Below are positions 14,912 through 23,369 of a stretch of DNA of 34,333 nt, one piece after another. Source of the stretch: Flavobacteriales bacterium (GTDB lineage Bacteria; Bacteroidota; Bacteroidia; Flavobacteriales_F; PHOS-HE28). The stretch covers positions 1-34,333 of the forward strand of contig JABWBQ010000034.1 of the NCBI GenBank assembly GCA_013360395.1. The letters run 5' to 3'. The notes under the pieces were generated by a model. That model saw nothing but the letters and a program-made list of their open reading frames with translations. It ran no database searches and was not told the DNA's origin. Numbering within the stretch: the stretch's first letter is position 1; each line of letters starts with the position of its first letter. The position numbers and the translations under genes are program-made.

Positions 14912-17575
14912 TCACCCCACCAGCGCCTTGTTCCGGTTGGGGATGTCGTCCTTGCTGAAGGGCACCTGGTCGTCCTGTTCCTTCAGCTTGAGCACGAGCT
15001 GCAGGGCATCGGGCACCACGTCGCTGCAGAGCACCACGAAGGCGCCCTTGGGGGCGGTGCCGATGGCATGGCGGATGGCCTCCTCCTCCTTCTTGAGGAT
15101 GATGAACTTCTTGGCCGGGTCCACTTCATGGATGCCCTTCACCAGCAGCGCGATGATCTCGTCGTCGCTCTTGCCGCGCAGGTTGCGGTCCTGGCGGATG
15201 ATGATCTCATCGAACATGCGGGCGCTGAGGCGGCCCAGGTTGATGGTGTCCTCGTCGCGGCGGTCGCCCACGCCGGCGATGACGCCGATCTTGGGCGTGT
15301 CGGGCACCTTGGCCAGGAAGCGGCCCAGGGCCTCGAAGCCGTGGGGGTTGTGCGCGTAGTCCACCACCACCTGGAAATTCTTGAACTGGAACAGGTTGAG
15401 GCGGCCGGGCGTTTGCGCTGGCGATGGCACGAAGGTGGCCAGGGCCTGGCGCAGCTCCTCGATCTTGACCCCGCGCACGTAGGCCGCAAGGACGGCGGGC
15501 AGCACGTTCTGGATGTTGAACACCGCACGCCCGCCGTAGGTGAGCGGCACGTTGACGGCCTTCTCGATGCGCAGTTTCCATTCCCCCTTGCTGATGGTGA
15601 TGAAGCCGTTCTCGTAGATGGCCGCAAGGCCGCCCAGTTTGCAGTGCTGGCGGATCAGACGGTTGTTCTCGTCCAGGCTGAAGAGCGCGATCTTGCAGTC
15701 GCAGGCCTTGCGCATGGCCATCACCCGCTCGTCGTCGGCGTTGAGGATGGCATATCCGTCGCGGCGCACGCTGCGGGGCACCACGCTCTTCACCTGGGCC
15801 AGTTCGTCGATGGTGTTGATGTCCTTCAGGCCGAGGTGGTCGGCGGCCACGTTGGTGACGATGCCCACATCGCAGTGCTCGAAGCCCAGGCCGGCCCGCA
15901 GGATGCCGCCCCGTGCGGTCTCCAGCACGGCCATGTCCACCAGCGGGTCCTTCAGCACGAACTGCGCGCTCACCGGCCCGGTGCAGTCGCCGGTCATCAG
16001 CATGCGGTTCATGATGTACACGCCGTCCGTGCACGTCATGCCCACCTTGTACCCCACGCTGCGCATCAGGTGGGCGATGAGGCGGGTGGTGGTGGTCTTA
16101 CCGTTGGTGCCGGTGATGCTGATGATGGGGATGCGGCTGGGGGCCCCCGGCGGGAAGAGCATGTCCACCACGGGTTCGGCCACGTTGCGACCGATGCCCT
16201 CGGTGGGCTCCAGGTGCATGCGGAAGCCCGGGGCCGCGTTGACCTCCAGCACGGCACCGCCGGTCTCGCGGATGGGCTGGGTGATGTCGTCGGTCATGAT
16301 GTCGATGCCGCAGATGTCCAGGTCGATGATGCGGCTGATGCGCTCGGCCATGAACACGTTGTAGGAATGCACCACCTCGGTGACGTCGGTGGCGGTGCCG
16401 CCGGTGCTGAGGTTGGCCGTGGCCTTGAGGTACACCACCTCGTCCTTGGGCGGCACGCTGTCCGGGGTCATGCCATGCCGGGCGAGGAGCTTCTCGGTGT
16501 GGTCGTCGATGTCGATGCGGGTGAGCACCTTCTCATGGCCGTAGCCCCGGCGGGGGTCCTGGTTCACCTCCTCGACGAGCTGGCGGATGGTGCGGGTGCC
16601 GTCGCCGACGACGCAGGCCGGGGTGCGCTTGGCTGCGGCCACGAACTGATGGTCGATGACCAGCAACCGGTGGTCCAGGCCGGTGATGTAGCGTTCCACG
16701 ATGACACTGCGGCTGATCTCCCTGGCCTTGGCCAGCGCGGCCACGGCCTCGTCCCAGGTCTTGATGCCGATGGTGGCGCCCCGCCCATGGTTGCCGCCGA
16801 TGGGCTTGATGACGCAGGGATAGCCCACCACCTCCAGGGCGTCCTTGAGCCCCTCCTCGGAGCGCACCACGCGTCCCTTGGGCACGGGGATCTCGTAGCT
16901 CTCCAGCAGCTGCTTGGTCTCCTCCTTGTCGCAGGCGATCTCCACGCCGATGTTGCTGGTGCGGCTGGTGATGGTGGCGCGGATGCGCTTCTGGTGCACG
17001 CCGTGCCCGAGCTGCACCAGGCTCTGGCCATTGAGGCGCAGATAGGGGATCCCGCGGTTCACCGCCTCCTGCACGATGCTGGCGGTGCTGGGCCCCAGGC
17101 GGCTTTCCTCGCGCAGTTCGCGCATCTTTTGGATGTCGGCCTCCAGGTCGTACGGTTCGCCGGAAATGAGCGCCTCGGCGATGCGCACGGCGGCGCGGGC
17201 GGCATAGAGGCCCACGGGCTCCTCCATGTAGCTGAACACCACGTTGTACACCCCGCGGTCGCTGGTGCTGCGGGTGCGGCCGAAGCCGGTGTCCATGCCC
17301 GCCAGGGTCTGGATCTCCAGGGCGATGTGCTCGATCACATGGCCCATCCAGGTGCCCCGCTTCACCCGTTCCCAGAAGCCGCCCTCGTGCTCCTCGCTGC
17401 ACCGGTGGCTGAAGGTGGAGGGCAGCAGCTTGGTGAGCCGTTCGTAGAAGCCGGGAATGGTGTCGGTGGGCCGTTCCTCGAGCTCCTGGATGTCGAGCCG
17501 CATCACGATGAGGTGTTGCCGCCGTACCGACCATTGATTGGGGCCTCGCATGGCCTCGATGCGGAGAATGCGCAT
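14912..17575 (-). CDS. cphA: Cyanophycin synthetase
   Basis: CphA makes cyanophycin, a poly-aspartate chain with arginine side groups, using ATP; the polymer is a cytoplasmic nitrogen and carbon store. The 887-residue product has the usual length. It opens with M-R-I-L-R-I-E-A-M-R-G-P-N-Q-W-S, the family N-terminus. An ATP-grasp domain follows (about residues 220-475), with K-P-I-G-G-N-H-G-R-G-A near 260 and V-L-E-V-N-A-A-P-G-F-R-M-H near 450. The C-terminal half is a Mur ligase-like domain with G-T-N-G-K-T-T-T at 489-496, E-T-A-R-G-G-I-L-R near 540 and D-Y-A-H-N-P-H-G near 750. The ATG at 17575 is preferred over an in-frame one at 17629 because the latter lies upstream of the putative -7 box. 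It is divergent from cphB, 145 bp away. Confidence 0.96.
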   Translation of the reverse strand: MRILRIEAMRGPNQWSVRRQHLIVMRLDIQELEERPTDTIPGFYERLTKLLPSTFSHRCSEEHEGGFWERVKRGTWMGHVIEHIALEIQTLAGMDTGFGRTRSTSDRGVYNVVFSYMEEPVGLYAARAAVRIAEALISGEPYDLEADIQKMRELREESRLGPSTASIVQEAVNRGIPYLRLNGQSLVQLGHGVHQKRIRATITSRTSNIGVEIACDKEETKQLLESYEIPVPKGRVVRSEEGLKDALEVVGYPCVIKPIGGNHGRGATIGIKTWDEAVAALAKAREISRSVIVERYITGLDHRLLVIDHQFVAAAKRTPACVVGDGTRTIRQLVEEVNQDPRRGYGHEKVLTRIDIDDHTEKLLARHGMTPDSVPPKDEVVYLKATANLSTGGTATDVTEVVHSYNVFMAERISRIIDLDICGIDIMTDDITQPIRETGGAVLEVNAAPGFRMHLEPTEGIGRNVAEPVVDMLFPPGAPSRIPIISITGTNGKTTTTRLIAHLMRSVGYKVGMTCTDGVYIMNRMLMTGDCTGPVSAQFVLKDPLVDMAVLETARGGILRAGLGFEHCDVGIVTNVAADHLGLKDINTIDELAQVKSVVPRSVRRDGYAILNADDERVMAMRKACDCKIALFSLDENNRLIRQHCKLGGLAAIYENGFITISKGEWKLRIEKAVNVPLTYGGRAVFNIQNVLPAVLAAYVRGVKIEELRQALATFVPSPAQTPGRLNLFQFKNFQVVVDYAHNPHGFEALGRFLAKVPDTPKIGVIAGVGDRRDEDTINLGRLSARMFDEIIIRQDRNLRGKSDDEIIALLVKGIHEVDPAKKFIILKKEEEAIRHAIGTAPKGAFVVLCSDVVPDALQLVLKLKEQDDQVPFSKDDIPNRNKALVG

Positions 17576-17598
17576 GGTAGCTGGATGGGTGATCGGCG

Positions 17599-17630
17599 GG
17601 AAGATAGGCGGCCTTGGGTTGTTCATCAAA
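17599..17630 (-). promoter_or_regulatory. Promoter of cphA
   Basis: On the minus strand TTTG (17630-17627), a 20-base spacer and TATCTTCC (17606-17599) follow the Bacteroidota arrangement. The predicted start point near 17592 would give a leader of about 17 bases before ATG 17575. Confidence 0.6.
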
Positions 17631-17666
17631 TCCGATGGCAGGCTGGCCCGCGATCGGCCGGCAGGC

Positions 17667-17674
17667 TACTTTCG
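17667..17674 (+). promoter_or_regulatory. Putative -7 box (TACTTTCG) of cphB
   Basis: TACTTTCG differs from TAnnTTTG at one position and sits 46 bases before ATG 17721. No TTTG at the -33 distance is visible. Its location opposite the cphA promoter suggests the two genes are separately but possibly jointly controlled from this 145-bp gap. Confidence 0.45.
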
Positions 17675-17720
17675 CGCTGGCCGGTGCCATGCGCGGGCCA
17701 CGGGGGCGGGGGCACCAACC

Positions 17721-18596
17721 ATGCACATGACACCCAAAGGCAAGCTGATCGCCATCGGCGGCAACGAGGACAAGGGCAACACGCCGGAGGCCGGCCACCA
17801 CAGCAAGGTCTTCCACCACAACTTCATCGAGGACGGCATCCTGAAGCGGGTGGTGCGCGAGGCGGGCGGGCCCGAGCGCAGGATCGCCGTGATCACCAGT
17901 GCCAGCAGCATCCCCGAGGAGGTCGGGGCCAACTACCTGGAAGCCTTCGGACGCCTGGGCGCGAAGGACATCGACGTGCTGGACATCCGCGACCGGGGCG
18001 ATGTGCGGCCGGAGATGATCAAGCGGCTGGCGCGGGCCGATGCCGTGATGATGAGCGGGGGCAACCAGCTGCGGCTCACGACCATCTTCGGGGGGACCGC
18101 GTTCCTGCAGCTGATGAAGCGCCGCTACCTGGAGGAACCCGGCTTCGTGATCGCCGGCACCAGTGCGGGGGCCATGTGCATGAGCAGCACCATGATCTAC
18201 CAGGGCCACAGCTCCACCGGCCTCATCAAGGGCGGGGTGAAGATGACCACCGGCGCCGGCCTGATCCAGGACGTGATCATCGACAGCCACTTCGTGGAGC
18301 GCGGCCGCTTCAGCCGCCTCACCCAAGCCGTGGCGGGCAACCCCAACAGCATCGGCATCGGGCTGGGCGAGGACACCGGCGTGGTCATCACCGAGGGCGA
18401 CATGCTGGAGACCATCGGCAGCGGCCAGGTGATGATCTTCGACGGCCACGATATCACCTACAGCGACCTGGCCGATGTGGAGGAGGGCCACCCCTTCAGC
18501 ATCGAGGGCATGCGCGTGCACATCATCAGCAAGGGCCACTGTTACAGCGTGAAGCAGCGCATGTTCACCGCCGTGAAGGTGCCGCAGCGGAGCTGA
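17721..18596 (+). CDS. cphB: Cyanophycinase
   Basis: CphB is a serine peptidase of family S51 that cuts cyanophycin into beta-aspartyl-arginine dipeptides. The product has 291 residues; family members are about 270-300. It starts with G-K-L-I-A-I-G-G-N-E-D-K-G-N. Other family signatures are R-I-A-V-I-T-S-A-S-S-I-P near residue 55, M-S-G-G-N-Q-L-R near 112 and the nucleophile elbow A-G-T-S-A-G-A-M with Ser148. D-S-H-F-V-E-R-G-R-F-S-R-L near 190 and I-G-I-G-L-G-E-D-T near 212 follow. No signal peptide is visible, so it acts in the cytoplasm. ATG 17721 fits the family start; ATG 17727 is an alternative, and the frame upstream lies within cphA antisense. With cphA it forms a storage/mobilisation pair. 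Confidence 0.95.
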   Translation: MHMTPKGKLIAIGGNEDKGNTPEAGHHSKVFHHNFIEDGILKRVVREAGGPERRIAVITSASSIPEEVGANYLEAFGRLGAKDIDVLDIRDRGDVRPEMIKRLARADAVMMSGGNQLRLTTIFGGTAFLQLMKRRYLEEPGFVIAGTSAGAMCMSSTMIYQGHSSTGLIKGGVKMTTGAGLIQDVIIDSHFVERGRFSRLTQAVAGNPNSIGIGLGEDTGVVITEGDMLETIGSGQVMIFDGHDITYSDLADVEEGHPFSIEGMRVHIISKGHCYSVKQRMFTAVKVPQRS

Positions 18597-18612
18597 CCGC
18601 CGCCGCCGGACG

Positions 18613-18620
18613 CATCTTTG
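18613..18620 (+). promoter_or_regulatory. Putative -7 box (CATCTTTG) before the DUF3817 gene
   Basis: CATCTTTG matches TAnnTTTG at all but the first base and ends five bases before the ATG at 18626. It lies 17 bases after the cphB stop, so read-through from cphB is also possible. Confidence 0.4.
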
Positions 18621-18625
18621 ACCGC

Positions 18626-18907
18626 ATGGACCCCCACATCGCCCGTTTCCGCCAATGGGCCCTCGCCGAGGGCTGGAGCTACTTGGTGCTGCTGTTCATC
18701 GCCATGCCGCTGAAGTACCTGGCCGAATGGCCCTGGGGGGTGAAGGCGGTGGGCTGGGCACACGGCATCCTGTTCATCGGCTACTGGGTCACGGCGGTGC
18801 CCCTGTTCACCAAGCTCCGGTGGGACCCCGAGCGCCTGGTGGGCCTGGGCGCGGCAAGCCTGCTGCCCTTCGGCACCTTCGTGATGGAGCGCAAGTGGTT
18901 GCGCTGA
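18626..18907 (+). CDS. DUF3817-family small membrane protein
   Basis: This 93-residue protein has the layout of DUF3817 proteins: A-E-G-W-S-Y-L-V-L-L-F-I-A-M-P-L-K-Y near residue 14, then G-W-A-H-G-I-L-F-I-G-Y-W near 44 and a C-terminal hydrophobic segment ending in the basic ERKWLR. Three membrane segments are predicted, in the inner membrane. The function of the family is unknown. It lies directly after cphB in the same direction but has its own promoter-like box, so a link to cyanophycin use is not established. Confidence 0.88.
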   Translation: MDPHIARFRQWALAEGWSYLVLLFIAMPLKYLAEWPWGVKAVGWAHGILFIGYWVTAVPLFTKLRWDPERLVGLGAASLLPFGTFVMERKWLR

Positions 18908-18953
18908 GCCACGCGCCGGACCGCAGCATCCACACCCTTGCGGCCGTGATGTG

Positions 18954-18961
18954 TATCTTGG
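18954..18961 (+). promoter_or_regulatory. Putative -7 box (TATCTTGG) of the YtxH-to-AI-2E operon
   Basis: TATCTTGG is one base away from TAnnTTTG and lies 49 bases before the ATG at 19011. No clear -33 box is seen. It is the only candidate promoter before the four tightly packed genes that follow. Confidence 0.4.
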
Positions 18962-19010
18962 TTGCCAGGCTTGGTGCCGCGATCCGCCGCGCCACCCCGG
19001 ACCCTCGCCC

Positions 19011-19382
19011 ATGAGCGACGAACGCAACAACGGACTTCTGGGATTCATCGCCGGTGCCGCCGTGGGGGCGGCGTTGGGCGTGCTCTTCGCCCCTCGTTCC
19101 GGCAAGGAAACACGCGAACGCATCCGCACCAAGGTGGGCGAGGCCAGGAACGACCTCGATGCCCTGATCGATCGCGCCCGGGACGAATGGGCCAAGGCCA
19201 CGGGCAAGGCCACGGGAACGGCCACCATGACCAAGGATGAGGTCACGGACTTCGTGCGGTTCCTCATCGAGGAAGGGAAGGACCTCCGGGCCCGGATGGC
19301 GGAAGGCTCCCCGCCACACGGGCAGGACGCGGAGAACACGGCCCGAAGCGCCGGGGGCGATGCACCACAGCCCTCCCACTGA
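19011..19382 (+). CDS. YtxH-domain protein
   Basis: This 123-residue protein has one N-terminal glycine/alanine-rich membrane segment (G-L-L-G-F-I-A-G-A-A-V-G-A-A-L-G-V-L-F-A-P) followed by R-S-G-K-E-T-R-E-R-I and a charged helical tail. That is the signature of YtxH-like (general stress, Gvp-like) proteins. Topology suggests an inner-membrane anchor with a cytoplasmic helix. It opens a tight four-gene set; the next ATG lies one base after its stop. Functions of YtxH proteins are poorly known; envelope stress is the usual suggestion. Confidence 0.88.
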   Translation: MSDERNNGLLGFIAGAAVGAALGVLFAPRSGKETRERIRTKVGEARNDLDALIDRARDEWAKATGKATGTATMTKDEVTDFVRFLIEEGKDLRARMAEGSPPHGQDAENTARSAGGDAPQPSH

Positions 19383-19383
19383 T

Positions 19384-19785
19384 ATGGACACCGGACCACA
19401 GCCCCCCTTCGCGCGCTACATCCGGCCCGGCGAGGATGCCCCCGACATCGGCGTGTACATGCAGGCCGTGAGCGATGATGCCAAGGCTTGGCTCGAAGCC
19501 CAGAAGGCGGTGACCAGGTTGGAGGTGAGCGAGCATGTCGGGAAACTCGCCGCCATGGTGATGCTCGGTGCCGTGGTCGCGATCGTCGGGGTCACCGTGC
19601 TCATGCTCTGGTTCGTGGCCCTGGCCCTGTGGCTGGGGCGATCGCTGGACAACAATGCCCTGGGGTTCCTGCTGGCGGGAACCATCTTCCTGGTGATCGG
19701 GGCCGCTTTCTTCCTGATCTGGCGGTCGGTCCTGCGCGACAAGGTGACGCTGGCCGTGATCAACGCCATGCACGATGAAGCCTGA
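19384..19785 (+). CDS. Holin-X/phage-holin-like membrane protein
   Basis: This 133-residue protein has an N-terminal soluble part with an amphipathic helix (A-K-A-W-L-E-A-Q-K-A-V-T-R-L-E-V-S-E-H-V-G-K) and two membrane segments at about residues 58-83 and 92-117. It ends in a short charged tail. The layout matches chromosomal proteins annotated as phage holin family (Holin_X), which occur with YtxH genes in Bacteroidota and are not evidence of a prophage. It overlaps the next gene by 11 bases. Its precise function is unknown. Confidence 0.8.
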   Translation: MDTGPQPPFARYIRPGEDAPDIGVYMQAVSDDAKAWLEAQKAVTRLEVSEHVGKLAAMVMLGAVVAIVGVTVLMLWFVALALWLGRSLDNNALGFLLAGTIFLVIGAAFFLIWRSVLRDKVTLAVINAMHDEA

Positions 19786-20221
19786 TCGGTTCCGGGACCT
19801 GGACGAGGTCCGTGCGCACAAGATCGCCCTGCGCGCCCAACGCGACCGCTCCCTGCAGGCGCTTCGCGGCCAACTCGAACTGGTCGGCGACGCGGACTTC
19901 CGCCGAGGACTGATGGGCGATGCCTTCGGCGACATGCTGCGTGCCTGGAAGCCTCTGAAACACGTTGGCAACATGTTCGGCGGCTCCTCCGGAGCGGCTA
20001 GCTCGGCCATGGGCACCCTCCTGGGCGCCCAGGCACGGACCCCGATGGGCCGTGTGCTCGTCACGCTCGCCAGCATCGTGCTGCCGGTCCTGGCCGACCG
20101 GTGGGTCCAGGGCACGGCCGGTCGCGACCGGTTGCGCCAGGAGCTCGGCGTGAGCTGGGAACGCGTGAAGCAATACCTGGACGAACGCCGCAAGGCCCAC
20201 CAAGAACACCGCACGGAATGA
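19775..20221 (+). CDS. Unknown small protein of the YtxH operon
   Basis: This 148-residue protein has a basic, helical N-terminal part (E-V-R-A-H-K-I-A-L-R-A-Q-R-D-R-S-L-Q-A-L), a glycine/serine-rich linker (F-G-G-S-S-G-A-A-S-S) and one hydrophobic segment (G-R-V-L-V-T-L-A-S-I-V-L-P-V-L-A at about 90-105). It ends in a charged tail. It begins inside the holin-like gene and its stop overlaps the start of the AI-2E-type gene (ATGA), so the products are probably made together. I do not recognise a family; it may anchor or link the neighbouring membrane proteins. Confidence 0.8.
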   Translation: MKPDRFRDLDEVRAHKIALRAQRDRSLQALRGQLELVGDADFRRGLMGDAFGDMLRAWKPLKHVGNMFGGSSGAASSAMGTLLGAQARTPMGRVLVTLASIVLPVLADRWVQGTAGRDRLRQELGVSWERVKQYLDERRKAHQEHRTE

Positions 20222-21345
20222 GCGATAACGAGGGATTGAAACGCTACGTGCTGACGCTCGCGGCGATCGTGCTGTCGGTGCTCGTGCTATACCACGGCAA
20301 GGACCTGATCCTGTTGTTCGTGATGAGCGGTCTGCTCGCCTTCCTGCTGCTCCCCCTGGCGCGCAAGGTCGAATCCGTGGGGCTTCCCCGCTGGGCCGGT
20401 GCGCTCTTCGCCACGGTGCTGATGCTCTTCGTGGTGCTGGGCACCTTCTTCCTTGCCGGGTGGCAGCTCACCCGCTTCGGCAACGACCTGCCCGCCCTGC
20501 AAGCCACCTTCACCGAGAAGGGGCAGGCGCTGCAACGGCTGATCGAGGAACGGGCCCACATCAGCCAGCGCGATCAGCTCCAATGGTTCAACGATCGCGT
20601 GGCCGACCTGGCCAGCTCGGGGGGAGGCATCCTCGTGGACCTGTTCTCCGGCACGGGCGCGGTGCTCTCCGCCATCGTCCCGATCCCGATCATCGTATTC
20701 CTGCTGCTTCTCCTGAAGGACAAGTTCCGCACCTTCTTCACCCAGCTCGGTCGCACCCGCGAAGGCATGGTGCTCGACATCATGCTCAACGTCTCCAAGC
20801 TCTCCCGCAAATACCTCCGGGGTGTGCTCCTGGTGATCCTCATCCTCGGGACCCTCAGCAGCCTGGGCTTCCTCCTGCTCGGCCTGAAATATGCCGTTCT
20901 CCTGGGCTTCACGATCGGGTTCCTCAACGTGATCCCGTATGTGGGTGTGCTGATCGGAAGCCTGCTGCCCATCCTCATCGCACTGGTCACCAAGGATTCG
21001 ATGATGTACGCCGTGGGTGCCTTGGGGGTGTGCCTGGTGACCCAGTTCCTCGAGAACAACTTCATCACCCCCAAGATCGTGGGCAGCAGCGTGAGCGTGA
21101 ATCCGCTCGCCAGCATCGCGGCATTGATCGGCTTCGGACTGTTGTGGGGCGTGGTGGGCATGGTGCTCGCGATCCCGATCACCGGCATGTTCAAGATCGT
21201 GTGCGACTCGATCCCCTCGCTCAAACCTTACGGCTACATCCTGGGCGAGGATGTGGACTATCCGGACGAACAACAGATCCACCTCCCCTTCATCAACCCA
21301 CGGAAGCCGAAGAGGGCTCCGTCGCCCGCTCCTCCACGGGATTAG
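20218..21345 (+). CDS. AI-2E family transporter
   Basis: This 375-residue inner-membrane protein has about eight hydrophobic segments. Two pairs lie near the N-terminus (L-T-L-A-A-I-V-L-S-V-L-V-L-Y and L-L-F-V-M-S-G-L-L-A-F-L-L-L-P-L). A soluble stretch follows (about 100-150), then four C-terminal helices. The family motif G-F-L-N-V-I-P-Y-V-G is near 240, and F-L-E-N-N-F-I-T-P-K-I-V-G-S-S-V-x-V-N-P-L near 280. Members include TqsA and PerM; substrates range from autoinducer-2 to ions, so the substrate here is unknown. The ATG at 20218 overlaps the previous stop by four bases. Confidence 0.92.
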   Translation: MSDNEGLKRYVLTLAAIVLSVLVLYHGKDLILLFVMSGLLAFLLLPLARKVESVGLPRWAGALFATVLMLFVVLGTFFLAGWQLTRFGNDLPALQATFTEKGQALQRLIEERAHISQRDQLQWFNDRVADLASSGGGILVDLFSGTGAVLSAIVPIPIIVFLLLLLKDKFRTFFTQLGRTREGMVLDIMLNVSKLSRKYLRGVLLVILILGTLSSLGFLLLGLKYAVLLGFTIGFLNVIPYVGVLIGSLLPILIALVTKDSMMYAVGALGVCLVTQFLENNFITPKIVGSSVSVNPLASIAALIGFGLLWGVVGMVLAIPITGMFKIVCDSIPSLKPYGYILGEDVDYPDEQQIHLPFINPRKPKRAPSPAPPRD

Positions 21346-21571
21346 CGGAAGGTCGAAGGGCAGCGCAGCCCCCCCCGTCGCCACCTTCCATGGACGACCG
21401 GGCGATGGCCGTGCGGAACGCCGCATCCGCACCCGCATGACCACCGTGCATGCGCGGGTGGTCGAACTCGTGCACGATGTTCCGGAAGCGGTCGATGGCG
21501 GTCAGGCGGCCGTGGCCATCCGGCGGTGGCAGCTCCTCATGCACCGCCCGGTGGAGGCCCTGGCGGAGCAT
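21293..21571 (-). other. Possible small ORF or gene remnant between the AI-2E and LysM genes
   Basis: In the 255-bp gap, the minus strand has a frame of 92 residues. Its first part (R-Q-G-L-H-R-A-V-H-E-E-L-P-P-P-D then D-R-F-R-N-I-V-H-E-F-D-H) reads like ordinary protein and has high third-position GC. The rest becomes glycine- and serine-rich and runs antisense into the AI-2E gene. The protein-like reading continues upstream of the ATG for about ten codons. I do not recognise it; it may be a remnant or chance. Confidence 0.25.
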
Positions 21572-21599
21572 CCACCTGAAGGACTGATGTTCCGCGCCC

Positions 21600-23369
21600 C
21601 TACCGCACCACGTGTATGCCCTGGTCCCGGTACTCGAGCATCACGGCGCTCTCGTTGCCGAAGCCGTTCTCCAGGCCCAGACGCCGCATGCGGAAACCCA
21701 TGTGCAGCGGTTCGGTCAGCACCCGGTCCATCCGTTCGGCGAACCCCGGACCTTCCTCCTGCAGCGCGGTGAGGTAGAACATGGTGACGTCGAAGCCCAG
21801 GAAGGCGTATGGTCCTGCATCCGTGCCGTAAGCGGTGCGGAACCGTTCCACGAAGCTGCGCACCGCCGGGGAGGACCGGTCGGCATGTGCTGCGGCCGGC
21901 ACGTGCAGGTCCAGTTCGGCCAGGTCCGCGGACTCCAGCACATCCATGTTGGTCCAGGCGGGCATGCCGAACACGGTGATCCGGTATTTACCCACCAACG
22001 GTCGCAGCCGTGTCACCAGCGTGCTCACGAATTCCACGTCCTCGCTGGGGGCCAGCAGCACATTCAAGCGCGCGGGGTCGAGCTTGGCGGTGAGGTCGCC
22101 CAGGTCACGCTTGCCCGGGCGGGCCACGAGCAGGCTGTCGCGCAACCGGTCGGGCCGGTCGGCCAGGGCGGTCTGCACGGCTCGCTGCACCTGGTCCTGC
22201 AGGTCCTTCTCGGCCGGCAGGTCGGGGCGCAGCAGCACCAGGTTCTCCCTGGCGAAGCGCGTGGCGGCATAGCGGGCCATGTGGCGCACCTGCTCGGTGC
22301 GGCCGCTCACCACCTTGCTCACCTGCGGGTGGCCCAGGATCACCTTGTTGCTCTGGGGCACGGGGCACACGATGTGGGCCTCGCGGGAGACGGCGGCCAG
22401 CTGGTCGATGGCCCCGCGGTGGAACGGACCGATGAACAGGTCCATGGTGCGGATCTCGCCCTTGCGCAGCACCGGCCCCCAGGTGGCCGCATCCTCGCCC
22501 ACGTCGTACAGGTGCACCTCCAGCCGCATGCCTTTGCGGGCCATGGAATCGATGGCCATTTGTGCGCCGGCCAGGAACTGCCCGGCGATGCGGGTGACCT
22601 CGTAGAGCCCTTTGTGGTCAGGGTCGGCCGCATGCACGCTGTCGTTGCGGTCCAGGCACAGGGGCAGCAGCAGCCCTATCCGGTAGCGGACGGGGCGGCG
22701 CAGGGTGTCCTCCGGCACCGGGGCCGGTGCTGCCGGCCGGGGGATGCGCAGGTAGGTCCCGACCCGCAAGCCCTCCGCCAGACCGCCGTTGGCCTGCTGC
22801 AGTGCTTCCACGGATACGCCATAGAGCTTGCCCAGCCCGAACAGGGTCTCCCCCGCCTGCACCAGGTGGGTGCGGCTGCTGTCGCGGCGGGCGGGGGTGG
22901 CGGCCACGGCAGGCACGTCCTTGGCCGTCGCGGGCGGGATCACCAGTTCCATGCCGGTCCTCAGCCCGCCGGCGAGCTCGGGGTTGCGGGCGATCAGGTC
23001 CGTCTGTTCCACGCCGTAGCGCTGGGCGATGCCGAACAGCGTCTCCCTGCGGGCCACCGTGTGCACCAGTTCACCGGTGGCGCGGAACTTGGGGGCCCCG
23101 CGCAGTTCCTTGCGCTCCACGGCCTGCTGCGGCACGAGCAGCACCTGGCCGATGCTGAGCCCCTGTGCGGCCGCGGGATTGGCCTTCATCAGCGCGTCCA
23201 GCGGCACGGCGTAGTGCCGGCTGATGCCGTAGAGCGTCTGCCCGGCGACGACCGTGTGCACCGTGTAGCGCTGGCCGTCCACCACCCGCACTTCCTGGGC
23301 GCGCAGCACCGGGTGCGCGGCAAGCAACAGCAGCGTGGCGGCGGCTGCGCGGAGCATCATACGGATCAT
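21600..23369 (-). CDS. LysM-repeat protein with periplasmic-binding fold
   Basis: This 589-residue protein has a signal peptide ([21 protein letters not shown]) and three LysM domains at about residues 28-78, 88-135 and 155-205, each with the G-Q/E-T-L-x-G-I/L motif and an L-x-I/V-P ending. They should bind peptidoglycan. The remaining 350 or so residues resemble a type I periplasmic-binding/receptor fold ([11 protein letters not shown], then [14 protein letters not shown]). The family is common in Bacteroidota, often annotated as a LysM or amino-acid ABC substrate-binding protein, but no transporter genes are near. Its ATG overlaps the guaA stop (ATGA), so it is co-translated with guaA. Confidence 0.9.
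   Translation of the reverse strand: MIRMMLRAAAATLLLLAAHPVLRAQEVRVVDGQRYTVHTVVAGQTLYGISRHYAVPLDALMKANPAAAQGLSIGQVLLVPQQAVERKELRGAPKFRATGELVHTVARRETLFGIAQRYGVEQTDLIARNPELAGGLRTGMELVIPPATAKDVPAVAATPARRDSSRTHLVQAGETLFGLGKLYGVSVEALQQANGGLAEGLRVGTYLRIPRPAAPAPVPEDTLRRPVRYRIGLLLPLCLDRNDSVHAADPDHKGLYEVTRIAGQFLAGAQMAIDSMARKGMRLEVHLYDVGEDAATWGPVLRKGEIRTMDLFIGPFHRGAIDQLAAVSREAHIVCPVPQSNKVILGHPQVSKVVSGRTEQVRHMARYAATRFARENLVLLRPDLPAEKDLQDQVQRAVQTALADRPDRLRDSLLVARPGKRDLGDLTAKLDPARLNVLLAPSEDVEFVSTLVTRLRPLVGKYRITVFGMPAWTNMDVLESADLAELDLHVPAAAHADRSSPAVRSFVERFRTAYGTDAGPYAFLGFDVTMFYLTALQEEGPGFAERMDRVLTEPLHMGFRMRRLGLENGFGNESAVMLEYRDQGIHVVR

Noticed and set aside
15068-17574. A long plus-strand open frame opposite cphA
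   Set aside because: It reads as His/Gln/Asp/Val-rich antisense. cphA on the minus strand is a clear full-length family member.
19384-19785. Holin-like gene as a sign of a prophage
   Set aside because: No phage structural, lysis or integrase genes are near, and the gene sits in a YtxH/AI-2E operon typical of chromosomes.
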